The notes under the pieces are model-generated. The model was not told the origin of the DNA and searched no databases. It saw only the letters and a program-made list of their open reading frames with translations. 64,000 nt of DNA. It comes from Pelomonas margarita (GTDB lineage Bacteria > Pseudomonadota > Gammaproteobacteria > Burkholderiales > Burkholderiaceae_C). Positions within the stretch are counted from its first letter, which is position 1; the number at the start of each line of letters is the position of its first letter. The stretch covers positions 372,001 through 436,000 of the forward strand of contig NZ_JBIGHW010000003.1 of NCBI RefSeq assembly GCF_043555875.1. Reading direction: 5' to 3'. Of this stretch, positions 43,628-52,907 are shown piece after piece. Position numbers and translations under genes: made by a program.

Positions 43628-45610
43628 ATGGCCGGCCTGCTCACTCTCGGCGCCCGCGCAATGTTCGCCAACCAGGCGGCATTGCAGACGGTCGGCCAGA
43701 ACATTGCCAACGCCAACACGGCGGGCTACTCGCGCCAGTCGGTGGTGCTGGCTCCTTCGGAAGGCCAGTACACCGGCGCCGGCTTCTTCGGCCGCGGCGT
43801 GGACATCCAGACGGTGGAGCGCGCCCACAACCAGTTCCTGACCCGCGAGGCCGCCAGCGCCAAGGCCACCGCGTCCGCCGACGCCACGCGCGCCGAGCAG
43901 CTATCGCGAATGGAGAAGGTGTTCCCGCCCGGCACCGAGGGCCTGGGCTACGCGGCCAGCCAGTTCCTCAACGCGATGGTGGATGTGGCCAGCCGCCCCA
44001 GCGACCCCTCGGCCCGCCAGGTCGCGCTGGGCCGCGCCAGCGAGATGGCCACGCGCTTCTCCAACGCCGGCCAGCAACTGACCGACCTGCAGGCCGGCGT
44101 CGTCAGCGACTTGCGGGCCTCGGTCACGGTGGTCAACCAGCTCGCGCAGCAGATCGCCTTCGTCAACGACCAGATCTCCAAGATGAAGGGCGTGGGCCAC
44201 GAGCCCAACGACCTGCTCGACAAGCGTGAGCAACTGGTGTCGCAGATCAGCGAGTACATGGCCGTCAGCACGCTGCCGGCCGACGACGGCTCGCTGGGTG
44301 TGTTCATCGGTGGCGGCCAGCGGCTGGTGCTGGGCAACCAGGCCGCGGCGCTGCAGATCACCGCCGACAGCTACGACTCGGCCCGCGCCCAGATCTCGCT
44401 GAAAGAGGGCAACAGCACCCGCCCGCTGGACGAGAGCGTGCTGACCGGCGGCTCCATGACGGCGCTGCTGGCCTTCCAGAACCGCGACCTGCAGGACGGC
44501 CGCAACCTGCTGGGGCAGCTGGCGGCCACCATAGGCACGCGCATCAATGACCAGAACTCGCTGGGGCTGGACCTCTCCAACCCGCCCGGCGCCGGCGCCA
44601 ACATCTTCAACGTCGCCGTGCCTCGCGTGCTGCCCGCCTCCACCAATCCGCGCGACGCCAACGGCGCCTTCTTCAGCGGCGTGCAGGCCAGCATCGTCAA
44701 TGCCGGGCAACTGCAGGCCAGCAGCTACAAGCTCACGTCCAGTGCGCCAGGCGTGTATGAGCTGACACGGATGTCCGACGGCCTGAAGCGGACCGTCAAC
44801 GATGGCGACACAATCGACGGCTTCCAGCTGACCTTCACGCCCGGCGCACCCTCGCCGGGCGAGAGCTTCCTGATCGAGCCGGTCGGTGAAGCCGCCGTCG
44901 AGATGCGCCGCCTGCTGGACAGCCCCAACGGCATTGCGGCCGCCTCGCCGCTGACCGCCTCGGCCGCTGTCGCCAACAAGGGCACACTGACCGTAGACAG
45001 CATCTACGCCGTCAACGACAGCTTCGACGCCAGCCGCGCGCCCATGACGCTGGTCTTCGGCGGCGCCGACCCGGCCGATGCGAATGCCGTCACCTACACG
45101 CTGACGCTGGCCGACGGCAGCGTACTCAATGGCAGCTGGAAGTCCGGCCAGCCCATCGGCAACCAGCCCGACTTGGGCATCAACCTCGGCTTCGAGCTGC
45201 GCACCAACGGCGTGCCCCGGGAGTTCGACACCCTCAGCATCGCGCCCACCGTCTACACGTCCACGAACAATGGCAACGCCAAGGCCTTCCTGAACATCCA
45301 GTCCGAGGCCTACATCGGCCGCCAGCTGCTGCCCGACGGCAGCATCACCGCCGGCAGCACCATCAACGACACCTACGCCGCCGCGATGAGCGAGATCGGC
45401 GCGCGCGTGCAGAGCGCCACCTACCTGTCGAGCGTGTCCACCAGCGTGGCCACGGACGCCGAGACCACGCGCGCCGGCCAGGCCGGCGTCAACCTCGACG
45501 AGGAGGCCGCACGGCTGATGCAGTTCCAGCAGGGCTACCAGGCCGCCGCCAAGGTGCTGCAGACGGCCCAGGCGCTGTTCGACGAGCTGATGCGCGTCGC
45601 CCAACGATGA
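43628..45610 (+). CDS. flgK: Hook-filament junction protein 1, FlgK
   Basis: A 660-residue junction protein, longer than the enterobacterial one (about 547), mostly in the variable surface region at ~330-560. The axial ends are clear: ARAMFANQAALQTVGQNIANANTAGYSRQSVVL at the start, and NLDEEAARLMQFQQGYQAAAKVLQTAQALFDELMRVAQ at the end. It links hook and filament and is exported after FlgM release with the help of FlgN. It follows flgJ by 13 bases. Confidence 0.95.
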   Translation: MAGLLTLGARAMFANQAALQTVGQNIANANTAGYSRQSVVLAPSEGQYTGAGFFGRGVDIQTVERAHNQFLTREAASAKATASADATRAEQLSRMEKVFPPGTEGLGYAASQFLNAMVDVASRPSDPSARQVALGRASEMATRFSNAGQQLTDLQAGVVSDLRASVTVVNQLAQQIAFVNDQISKMKGVGHEPNDLLDKREQLVSQISEYMAVSTLPADDGSLGVFIGGGQRLVLGNQAAALQITADSYDSARAQISLKEGNSTRPLDESVLTGGSMTALLAFQNRDLQDGRNLLGQLAATIGTRINDQNSLGLDLSNPPGAGANIFNVAVPRVLPASTNPRDANGAFFSGVQASIVNAGQLQASSYKLTSSAPGVYELTRMSDGLKRTVNDGDTIDGFQLTFTPGAPSPGESFLIEPVGEAAVEMRRLLDSPNGIAAASPLTASAAVANKGTLTVDSIYAVNDSFDASRAPMTLVFGGADPADANAVTYTLTLADGSVLNGSWKSGQPIGNQPDLGINLGFELRTNGVPREFDTLSIAPTVYTSTNNGNAKAFLNIQSEAYIGRQLLPDGSITAGSTINDTYAAAMSEIGARVQSATYLSSVSTSVATDAETTRAGQAGVNLDEEAARLMQFQQGYQAAAKVLQTAQALFDELMRVAQR

Positions 45611-45623
45611 CTAGGAGCCCGTC

Positions 45624-46925
45624 ATGAGAATCGCCACCGCCAACTTCTTCGATGGCTCCATCGCCAACCTGCAGCGGCGCCAGAACGCACTGCAGGACCA
45701 GCAGCAGCAGCTCACCTCCGGCAAGCGCATCGCGCTGGCCAGCGACGACCCCACCGGCGCCGCACGGGCCGAACGGGCGTTGGCCTCCATCGGCCGCGTC
45801 GAGGCCAACCAGCGCGCGCTGGAAGCCAGCCGCAACGGCATGACGCTGGCCGAATCCGCCCTGGGCGACGCCAACGAACTGCTGCAACAGGCGCGCGAGA
45901 CCATGGTGGCCGCCGGCAACGCCAGCTACTCCGACGCCGAGCGCGAAGGCCTGGCCAACAAGCTGCAGGGCCTGCGCGACCAGTTGCTCACCATCGCCAA
46001 CCGCAGCGACGGCAGCGGCGGCTACATCTTCTCGGGCCAGGGCTCGGCCAGCCCGCCCTTCCTGGACCAGCCCGGCGGCGTGTCCTACGTGGGCGTGGCC
46101 GGCACCGTGCAGACCGGCAACATCGACAACTTCCAGCTCAGCGTCGACGGCCGTGGCGCCTGGGAGCAGGCCGCCAGCGGCAACGGCAGCTTCGAGACCG
46201 CACCGCGCGCCATCGTCGCCGACCCCGCCACCGGCGCCCCGCGCGTGCAACTCATCGACCCCGGTGCCACCGCCGCCAACGGCGGCGTGCCCGTGCCGCT
46301 GGTCAACGGCATCACCGGCGCGGTCGCGTCCGGCTGGATCGACAGCGGCCGCGTCGTCGACCCGTCGCTGCTGACCGGCCACAACTACCGCGTCGACATC
46401 GCCGGCAGCTCGCCCAGCCAGACCTACACGCTGATCGACCAGGACCTGGGCAGCGTCGTCTCCAGCGGCGCCTTCAAGCCTGGCCAGGCCATCGTGGGCG
46501 ACGGCATGGCCCTCACCATCACCGGCACGCCGGTCGACGGCGACGCCTTCGCGGTTGCCGGCTCGCGCAACGGGCTGAAGCTGTTCGACGCCATCGACAA
46601 GGCCATCATCGACCTCAAGACCACGCTGCGCACGCCGGTGCAGGTCACGCAGGGCAACGCGGCTGCTATCCGCGACATCGATGCCGTGATGGGCAACCTG
46701 CAGAGCATGCGCAGCCAGGTCGGCGAACGGCTGAACAACCTGGACGGCACCGAAAGCCGGCTCGCGGCGCTGAAGCAGTACAGCAGCGAGGAACGCAGCG
46801 CCGCCGAGGATCTGGACATGGTGCAGGGCATCTCCGACTTCCAGAACCAGCAGACCGGCTACGACACCGCGCTCAAGACCTACGCGATGGTGCAGCGCAT
46901 GTCGCTGTTCCAGTACCTGACCTGA
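45624..46925 (+). CDS. flgL: Hook-filament junction protein 3, FlgL
   Basis: A 433-residue junction protein related to flagellin. It begins MRIATANFFDGSIANLQRRQNALQDQQQQLTSGKRIALASDDPTGAARAERA and ends SDFQNQQTGYDTALKTYAMVQRMSLFQYL. It is longer than the E. coli protein (317), with a central insert rich in Gly, Ala and Asp. It sits 13 bases after flgK and is the last flg gene of the run. Confidence 0.93.
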   Translation: MRIATANFFDGSIANLQRRQNALQDQQQQLTSGKRIALASDDPTGAARAERALASIGRVEANQRALEASRNGMTLAESALGDANELLQQARETMVAAGNASYSDAEREGLANKLQGLRDQLLTIANRSDGSGGYIFSGQGSASPPFLDQPGGVSYVGVAGTVQTGNIDNFQLSVDGRGAWEQAASGNGSFETAPRAIVADPATGAPRVQLIDPGATAANGGVPVPLVNGITGAVASGWIDSGRVVDPSLLTGHNYRVDIAGSSPSQTYTLIDQDLGSVVSSGAFKPGQAIVGDGMALTITGTPVDGDAFAVAGSRNGLKLFDAIDKAIIDLKTTLRTPVQVTQGNAAAIRDIDAVMGNLQSMRSQVGERLNNLDGTESRLAALKQYSSEERSAAEDLDMVQGISDFQNQQTGYDTALKTYAMVQRMSLFQYLT

Positions 46926-47043
46926 GCCCGCGCGCGGCGGCCTGACGGCCGGCAGCGCGGATCGTGAAGCCGTCACGCCCGGCTGCGATGGGAGCCGGCA
47001 TGGCGTGGCAGACTGCCGCATTCCCGCCGTCCCCGCGCCCACC

Positions 47044-48225
47044 ATGTCCGACAACACCCCCGCCGCCCTCGACCACGCCATCCTGCCGGGCGTCGCACTG
47101 GGCTACTCGCCGGTCATCGACCGCCAGCGCGCCATCGCCGGCACACGGCTGACGCTGGTGCCGCTGCGGCCCGACGCGAAGGTGGACCACGCCGAACTGC
47201 TGGCCGCCCTCGCAGCCGCCTTCCCGGCCGGCGGCATCGTGCTCAGCCCGCAGGGCGAGGCGCTGTTGGGCGCGCTGCTGCAACAGCCCCCGGCCCAGCC
47301 CGTGCAGATCGAGGTGCCCGCCTTCATCGCCGCCGACGAGGTTCACGGCCCGGCCATCGCGGCGCTCAAGGGCGCCGGCCACAGCGGCCTGCTCAAGGGC
47401 CTGCCCAGCATCGCCCTGCCCGCGCCGGTGGCCGCGGTGTTCAAGGACATCGTGCTGGAGCCCGGCCAGACGCCGCCGGCCGGTACCCGGCTGGTGTGCG
47501 CCGGCCTGCGCGGTGGCCAGGCCCTGGACGCCGCCTTCGAGGCCGGTGCTCAGCACGTCATCGGCTGGCCCATGGACGGCAGCTACGAGGCCGAGCCCGG
47601 CGCCAAGACCGAAGTCGCGGCCGACCTGCAGGTCATCGTCGAGCTGATGTCGCGCGTGGACGAGGGCGAGGACGTCGAGCGCCTGGAACAGACCCTGAAG
47701 CGCGACCCCAGCCTGGCCTTCAAGCTGCTGCGCTACATGAACTCGGCCGCCTTCGGCCTGCCGGTGGAGGTATCCAGCTTCCGCCACGCCATCATGCTGC
47801 TGGGCTATGCGCGCCTGAAGCGCTGGCTGGCACTGCTGCTGACGACGGCCAGCAAGGACCACAGCATGCGGCCCATCATGTACGGCGCCGTGCGCCGCGG
47901 CCTCATCATGGAAGAGCTGGCCGCCGGCATGGATGACCGCGAACAGCGCGACGAGATGTTCATCTGCGGCCTGTTCTCGCTGCTGGACCACATGCTCAAG
48001 GCGCCGTTCGACAAGCTGCTGCAGAGCATCCCCGTGCCCGAGCGTGTGCGCCAGGCGCTGGTGGACGAGACCGGCCCCTTCCTGCCCTACCTGGAGCTGG
48101 TGCGGGCCATCGAGGCCGAGAGCGTGTTCGACTACCGCGAGCGCACCGCCGCGCTGATGATTGGCGCGGGCGAAGTCAACGCCTGCGTGCTGCGGGCGCT
48201 GCACAAGGCCGCCCAGCTCGAATGA
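47044..48225 (+). CDS. HDOD-domain signalling protein
   Basis: A 393-residue cytoplasmic protein. The N-terminal half (to ~190) looks like a degenerate EAL (YuxH-type) region without intact catalytic motifs: LGYSPVIDRQRAIAGTRLTLVPLRP is the usual opening. The HDOD domain follows at ~200-390 (ELMSRVDEGEDVERLEQTLKRDPSLAFKLLRYMNSAAFGL, then LLGYARLKRWLALLL). HDOD proteins act in motility and c-di-GMP signalling but are usually not catalytic. It lies just after flgL and before a sensor kinase on the same strand. The ATG at 47044 was chosen. Confidence 0.87.
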   Translation: MSDNTPAALDHAILPGVALGYSPVIDRQRAIAGTRLTLVPLRPDAKVDHAELLAALAAAFPAGGIVLSPQGEALLGALLQQPPAQPVQIEVPAFIAADEVHGPAIAALKGAGHSGLLKGLPSIALPAPVAAVFKDIVLEPGQTPPAGTRLVCAGLRGGQALDAAFEAGAQHVIGWPMDGSYEAEPGAKTEVAADLQVIVELMSRVDEGEDVERLEQTLKRDPSLAFKLLRYMNSAAFGLPVEVSSFRHAIMLLGYARLKRWLALLLTTASKDHSMRPIMYGAVRRGLIMEELAAGMDDREQRDEMFICGLFSLLDHMLKAPFDKLLQSIPVPERVRQALVDETGPFLPYLELVRAIEAESVFDYRERTAALMIGAGEVNACVLRALHKAAQLE

Positions 48226-48269
48226 CCGGCTCGCCTGCGCGGCGCACGGCCCGCCACCGCAACTGACTC

Positions 48270-50711
48270 ATGTTCGGCCAAGCCCCCTCCGCTGCGCTGC
48301 TGGAACTCCTCAGCGACCCGGTGCTGACGCTGCGCGCAGACCTGTCTACGCTGCGTGCCAACCCGGCTGCGCGCGACTGGCTGGGCGGCGACGCCATCGA
48401 AGGCTGGCGGTTGCTGCGCCAGGCCGCGGGCAGCCGCCTGGAAATCTGGCTGCGCGACGCCACCCGCGCCATCGACGCTGGCCGTACGCCGCCGCTCGCG
48501 CCGCCCCTCAAGCTGGCCGGCGGCCAGCGCGCCACGCTGCACCTGCTGCGCGACCGGCCCAACTGGCTGCTGCACGCCCGCCTCAGCGCCGCTGACAGCG
48601 ACGAGCCGCCGCTGGCCGAATGGCTCGCGCTGTCGCCCCAGCCCGCCGCGCTGGCTGACGCCGGCAGCGGCGCGCTGCTGCGCCGCAGCGGCGCCTTCGA
48701 TGTGCTGTGCCCCGGCGCGCCCCGCCACCTCAACGAGTTGCCCGATCTGCTGCAGGCCCTGCTCGGCTGGAGCCAGGACACGGTGCTCCCCGCGCTGGCC
48801 GCGCAACGCCCGCAGGACCCGCCACTGCTGACCGAGGCCGAGTTCGTCGACGCCCAGGGCCGCCACCGCTGGCTGCAGGCGCGGCTGCGCCTGTGGCGCC
48901 AGCCCGGCCGCACGCTGCTGCTGGCGCTGCTGGAGGACCACAGCGTCCAGCACGAACGCGACCTTGCCCACCAGCAGCTGGACGCGCTGATGGACACCGC
49001 CGCCGTGGGCCTGGCAACCTTCCAGCCCGAGGCCGGCTGGCTCAAGGCCCACCGCAAGGGCTCGCCGTTCAAGGCCGGAGCCAAGCAGCCGGCCGCCTCG
49101 CTGCAGGGCATCAGCCGCGAGCTGGTCGAACCCGCCTCGCTGCCCGAGTTCGAACGCCTGCAACGCGCGCTGAAGAAGGGCGACGCCGTCGAGGTGCGCT
49201 ACGCCGTGCGCCACCCCGAGCTGGGCCGGCGCTGGCTGCTGACGCGCGTGGCGCCAGGCCTGCTGGCCGGCGGGCGGCGCTCCACGTCCGTCGTCACACT
49301 GGACGTCACTGCCCAGGCCCAAGCCGAGAATGCACTGCTGCTGCGCGCCGAGAACGAACGCACGGTGCTGGACTCCGTGCTGGTGGGCATCGTCACCGTC
49401 GGGTCCGACGGCATCGAATGGATGAACCGCTCCGCGCGGCGCATGTTCAGCTGCGAGCTGGACGACGTGCTGGGTCAGCCCATGGGCGTGCTCGCGCCCG
49501 ATGACGAGGGCCACGTGTTCCATGGCGAGCCCGGCAGCGAGGTCTTCGAGTGCCGGCTGCGCGGCCGCGACGGGCGCGAGTTCTGGGTCATCGGCAACGC
49601 CGTGCAGACGCCGCGCGAGGACGGGGGACTGCGCCTGACCTACGCGCTGCTGGACATCGACCGCCGCCGCCAGGCCGAGGCACAGAGCCGGCTGGCCCAG
49701 GCCTCGCTGGCCCGCATCATCGAGGGCGCGCCGCTGGCCATCACGCTGCACGAGGCGCAGAGCCTGCGCATCGTCAAGCTCAACCAAGCCGCAGCCGCAC
49801 TGGCCGGCCGCCCGGAAGCCGCGCTGCTCGGCGGCACGCCAGCCCAGCTGTTCGGCGACGAGCTGGGCACACGCGTCGCGGCCGACATGCGAGAGGCGCT
49901 GGCCTCGCAGGCCGTGGTGCAGCGCGAGTACGCCGTCACAAAGGGCGCCCTCAGCCGCGTCTGGGACACCCGTCTGCTGCACCTGGCCGGCAGCGACGAC
50001 ACGCCCGAGCTGCTGCTGCTCGTCGCCAGCGACGTGACAGAGCAGCGCGCCGCCGAGCAGGCGCGGCTGCAGGCCGCCATCTCGCAGCGCGAGCTGCTGG
50101 TGCGCGAGGTCCACCACCGCATCAAGAACAACCTGCAGGGCGTCGCCGGCCTGCTGCAGCAGATCGCCCAGCGCCGACCGGAAGTCGCGCCGGTGCTCAA
50201 GGAGGCCGTGGGCCAGGTGCAGGCCATCGCGCAGGTCTACGGGCTGCAGGTGGGCGCCAGCGGCCCGCTGCTGCTCAAGCGCGTATTCGACGCCATCGTC
50301 GGCTCGGTGCAGCGCACGCAGGGCCGCGTCATCACCACCGCGGCCGAAGGCGGCGCGTTGCTGGACAACTGGTGCCTGCCGGAGGCCGAGGCCATTCCCA
50401 TCGCGCTCAGCCTCAACGAGTTGCTGGGCAATGCGCTGCGCCACAGCGACGGCGCCCAAGTGCGCTGCCAGCTCATCTGCGACCCTTGCGGCGTGACCGT
50501 CGAGATCGTCAACCCGGGCCGGCTGCCGGACGGCTTCCTGCTGCAGAACGTGAAGAGCGGCGTCTCGGGCCTGGGCCTGGTGCGCGCGCTGCTGCCACGG
50601 CGCAGCGCCATCCTGAGCCTGGAGCAGCAAGGCAGCGACGTCGTCTGCCGGCTGGAACTGATCCCGCCCAGCGTGGTTCACAATCCGGCCACAAAACCAA
50701 GTTCTGGGTAG
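48270..50711 (+). CDS. Multi-PAS sensor histidine kinase (HisKA_2/HWE-like)
   Basis: An 813-residue kinase with no evident membrane segment, so probably cytoplasmic. Three to four PAS-like regions are followed by a HisKA_2-type phospho-acceptor site, ELLVREVHHRIKNNLQGVAGLL, with the His near 614. The ATPase domain then has SLNELLGNALRHSDGAQVRCQL and GLGLVRALL. Kinases of this kind are often paired with ANTAR response regulators, and an ANTAR regulator gene starts 9 bases downstream. The ligand or redox signal is unknown. Confidence 0.88.
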   Translation: MFGQAPSAALLELLSDPVLTLRADLSTLRANPAARDWLGGDAIEGWRLLRQAAGSRLEIWLRDATRAIDAGRTPPLAPPLKLAGGQRATLHLLRDRPNWLLHARLSAADSDEPPLAEWLALSPQPAALADAGSGALLRRSGAFDVLCPGAPRHLNELPDLLQALLGWSQDTVLPALAAQRPQDPPLLTEAEFVDAQGRHRWLQARLRLWRQPGRTLLLALLEDHSVQHERDLAHQQLDALMDTAAVGLATFQPEAGWLKAHRKGSPFKAGAKQPAASLQGISRELVEPASLPEFERLQRALKKGDAVEVRYAVRHPELGRRWLLTRVAPGLLAGGRRSTSVVTLDVTAQAQAENALLLRAENERTVLDSVLVGIVTVGSDGIEWMNRSARRMFSCELDDVLGQPMGVLAPDDEGHVFHGEPGSEVFECRLRGRDGREFWVIGNAVQTPREDGGLRLTYALLDIDRRRQAEAQSRLAQASLARIIEGAPLAITLHEAQSLRIVKLNQAAAALAGRPEAALLGGTPAQLFGDELGTRVAADMREALASQAVVQREYAVTKGALSRVWDTRLLHLAGSDDTPELLLLVASDVTEQRAAEQARLQAAISQRELLVREVHHRIKNNLQGVAGLLQQIAQRRPEVAPVLKEAVGQVQAIAQVYGLQVGASGPLLLKRVFDAIVGSVQRTQGRVITTAAEGGALLDNWCLPEAEAIPIALSLNELLGNALRHSDGAQVRCQLICDPCGVTVEIVNPGRLPDGFLLQNVKSGVSGLGLVRALLPRRSAILSLEQQGSDVVCRLELIPPSVVHNPATKPSSG

Positions 50712-50720
50712 AGGGGCGCG

Positions 50721-51341
50721 GTGAGCAAGGGCAAGATCCTGGTCGTCGATGACGACCGACTGGTGTTGGCGACGTTGAGCTACGGGCTGACGCAGGCGGG
50801 CTTCGAGGTCATCGACGCCGACAACGGCGACGACGCCATCCTGCTCGCACGCGAACACCGGCCCGAGCTGGCGCTGCTGGACATCCGCATGGAGGGGCTC
50901 ACGGGCTTCGACGTGGCGGCCTATCTGCGCGAATACTTGCAGACGCCGTTCATGTTCCTGTCCGCCTTCGCCGACGACGCCACCGTCGCCAAGGTCAAGG
51001 AACTGGGCGCGGTGGCCTACCTCATCAAGCCGCTGGACATCTCGCAGATCGTGCCGGCCGTGGAGGCCGCCTTCGCCCGCACCGGCACAGCCCCGGCCGC
51101 GCCGGCACCCACGCTGCCGGCCGCGCCGCTGCGGCAGCCGCCGTCCGAGCTGCCGCTGACGCTGGACCCCACGGCGCTGGCCGTGGGCGTGCTGATGCAC
51201 CGCTACTCGCTGCCACGCGATGAGGCGCTGGCCCGCCTGATGAGCCTGGCCGCGGCCGACGACCACAGCCTGCCCGAGCAGGCGCGGCGCATCGTCGACG
51301 CGGTGGAGTTGCTGGCCCGGCCGGGTCAGAGGCCGGCGTAG
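50721..51341 (+). CDS. ANTAR-domain response regulator (RNA-binding antiterminator type)
   Basis: A 206-residue regulator. The receiver domain (1-~125) has VVDDDR, phospho-acceptor Asp 54 in LLDIRMEG and the Lys in LIKPLD. A Pro/Ala linker leads to an ANTAR domain near 150-200 (LAVGVLMHRYSLPRDEALARLMSLAA...ARRIVDAVELL). ANTAR domains bind paired hairpins in leader RNA and prevent termination. The start is GTG at 50721 behind AGAGGGG. The TAG stop at 51339-51341 falls inside a palindromic repeat. Confidence 0.9.
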   Translation: MSKGKILVVDDDRLVLATLSYGLTQAGFEVIDADNGDDAILLAREHRPELALLDIRMEGLTGFDVAAYLREYLQTPFMFLSAFADDATVAKVKELGAVAYLIKPLDISQIVPAVEAAFARTGTAPAAPAPTLPAAPLRQPPSELPLTLDPTALAVGVLMHRYSLPRDEALARLMSLAAADDHSLPEQARRIVDAVELLARPGQRPA

Positions 51342-51424
51342 GGCGGGTCGCGACCCGCCGTCGAGCTGAGGGCCAGATCAGGCCGGGATCGCGCGGCAAA
51401 GCGGCGGGTCGCGACCCGCCCTAC
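51338..51424. repeat. Paired palindromic repeat (BIME-like) between convergent genes
   Basis: Two copies of the perfect 18-base palindrome GGCGGGTCGCGACCCGCC lie at 51342-51359 and 51403-51420. The left copy is preceded by GTAG and the right is followed by CTAC, so the whole unit is itself an inverted pair. It holds the TAG stop codons of both neighbouring genes, at 51339-51341 and, on the minus strand, 51423-51421. It could act as a bidirectional terminator or REP-type repeat. Confidence 0.85.
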
Positions 51425-52764
51425 GGCGCCAACGTGAAGTAGAACCGGGCGCCCTCGCCCACCGAAGATTCCGCCCAGATGTCGCCGCCGTGGCGGCGCA
51501 CGATGCGGCGCACCAGCGCCAGACCCACGCCGGTGCCCTGGAAATCGCTGGCGCTGTGCAGGCGCTGGAACACCCCGAACAGCCGCTCAGCGAAGCGCAT
51601 GTCGAAGCCCGCGCCGTTGTCGGACACGACAAAGACACGCCGCCCGTTCTGCACCGCGCTGCCGAAACCGATCTCGGCCCGCTCGACCTTGGCGCTGTAC
51701 TTCCAGGCATTGCCCAGCAGGTTCTCCAGCACCATGCGCAGCAGCGTCGGGTCGCCCTGCACGCTCAGGCCGGGCTCGATGTCCAGCACCAGCTCGCGCT
51801 GCGGCGCAGCGCGGCGCAGTTCCTCCACCACATAGCCGGCGAGCTGCGACAGGTTGACCGGCTGACAGGCCAGCGGCCGCGTCGACAGCTGGCTCAGCGA
51901 CAGCAGCGCGTCAATCATGCTGTTCATGCGTGCCGCAGCGCTCATGACGCGGTCCAGGTGGTCGTTGCCCACGCGGTCCAGCCGGCTGCCGTAGTCCTCC
52001 TTCAGGATGCGTGCAAACCCTTCCACCACGCGCAAGGGCGCACGCAGGTCGTGCGACACCGTGTAGCTGAAGGACTCCTGCTCGGCCGCCGGGTCGGGCG
52101 GCGGCGCGGGCAAGGGCACAGGCACCGCAACGGCAGCCGAGGCCTCCTCCGGGCACGCCGTGCCCACGTAACCGGCGAACTGCCCCTGGGCATCCATGCA
52201 GGGCAACCCGCGCAGGCGCCAGCGCGCCACACCTTCTGGGGCCGCCATCACAAGATCTCCGAACGCTTGGTGGGCCTGCACCCGCTCGCGCAGCTCGTTG
52301 CCGGCGTCCGACGCCGCAAAGCGCTCCCACAACAGCTGAGTGCTGAGGCTGGCACCGACCCAGCTGGACGCCAGCCCGCCCTGCGGCGCCTGCCAGCGCA
52401 CCAGGTGATGGGTAGCGTCTGTCGCCCACTGCCAGTCGCGTTGCAACTGGGCTTGCATCAACAGCTGCTGGCGCGCCTCGCGCAGCGGCTCAGCCAAGCG
52501 CTGGCGAGTCAGGCGCACGCCGGCATGCCAGCCCAGCGCCGCGGCCACCAGCACCAAAACACCGGTGAAGAATGCCGTCAGCACCAGCGCCACATGCACC
52601 AGCCCGACATCACCACCCCACACCCGCACCAGTGCCAGCACTACCAGGGTTCCCAGCACCAGCATCAGCAGCCCAGCCCCCGCCAGGGCCGCCATCACCA
52701 GCCGCATCGGCAGGCGCCGCTGCGGGCGGCGCGATGGCGCGCTGTCGTCGCTGAGACTGTTCAT
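51421..52764 (-). CDS. Membrane sensor histidine kinase (phytochrome-like HisKA class)
   Basis: A 447-residue inner-membrane kinase. Two hydrophobic helices lie in the first ~90 residues (MRLVMAALAGAGLLMLVLGTLVVLALV and VALVLTAFFTGVLVLVAAALG). A linker region precedes HisKA with SYTVSHDLRAPLRVVEGF (His near 237), and the ATPase domain follows (LENLLGNAWKYSAKVERAEI, VSDNGAGFDMRFAERLFGVFQRLH, GTGVGLALVRRIVRRHGGDIWAES). No receiver is fused; the nearby Hpt and REC proteins are candidate partners. I chose the ATG at 52764. Confidence 0.9.
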   Translation of the reverse strand: MNSLSDDSAPSRRPQRRLPMRLVMAALAGAGLLMLVLGTLVVLALVRVWGGDVGLVHVALVLTAFFTGVLVLVAAALGWHAGVRLTRQRLAEPLREARQQLLMQAQLQRDWQWATDATHHLVRWQAPQGGLASSWVGASLSTQLLWERFAASDAGNELRERVQAHQAFGDLVMAAPEGVARWRLRGLPCMDAQGQFAGYVGTACPEEASAAVAVPVPLPAPPPDPAAEQESFSYTVSHDLRAPLRVVEGFARILKEDYGSRLDRVGNDHLDRVMSAAARMNSMIDALLSLSQLSTRPLACQPVNLSQLAGYVVEELRRAAPQRELVLDIEPGLSVQGDPTLLRMVLENLLGNAWKYSAKVERAEIGFGSAVQNGRRVFVVSDNGAGFDMRFAERLFGVFQRLHSASDFQGTGVGLALVRRIVRRHGGDIWAESSVGEGARFYFTLAP

Positions 52765-52907
52765 GCGGGAGATTGTAGGCAGCACCCGGCACCGCCCAGG
52801 TGCAGATGCACGACCGAGCCGGCTCTGCGGAAACTGTGCATTCCTTCGCGGCGCCCCCCCCTGTGGCCCAGGCTACATTTCTGCAGTACCCGCCCCTCCT
52901 GCACGAC

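Noticed and set aside
48132..51266. A 1044-codon open frame on the minus strand opposite the PAS kinase and ANTAR genes.
   Set aside because: The plus strand has clear kinase and receiver motifs. The minus frame is a Gln/Ala/Arg/Leu-rich translation with no recognisable domain, as expected from GC-rich third positions.
52854..52861. A run of eight C in the leader of the Hpt gene as a possible phase-variation tract.
   Set aside because: It is short, lies outside the chosen coding region, and such runs occur by chance in GC-rich DNA.
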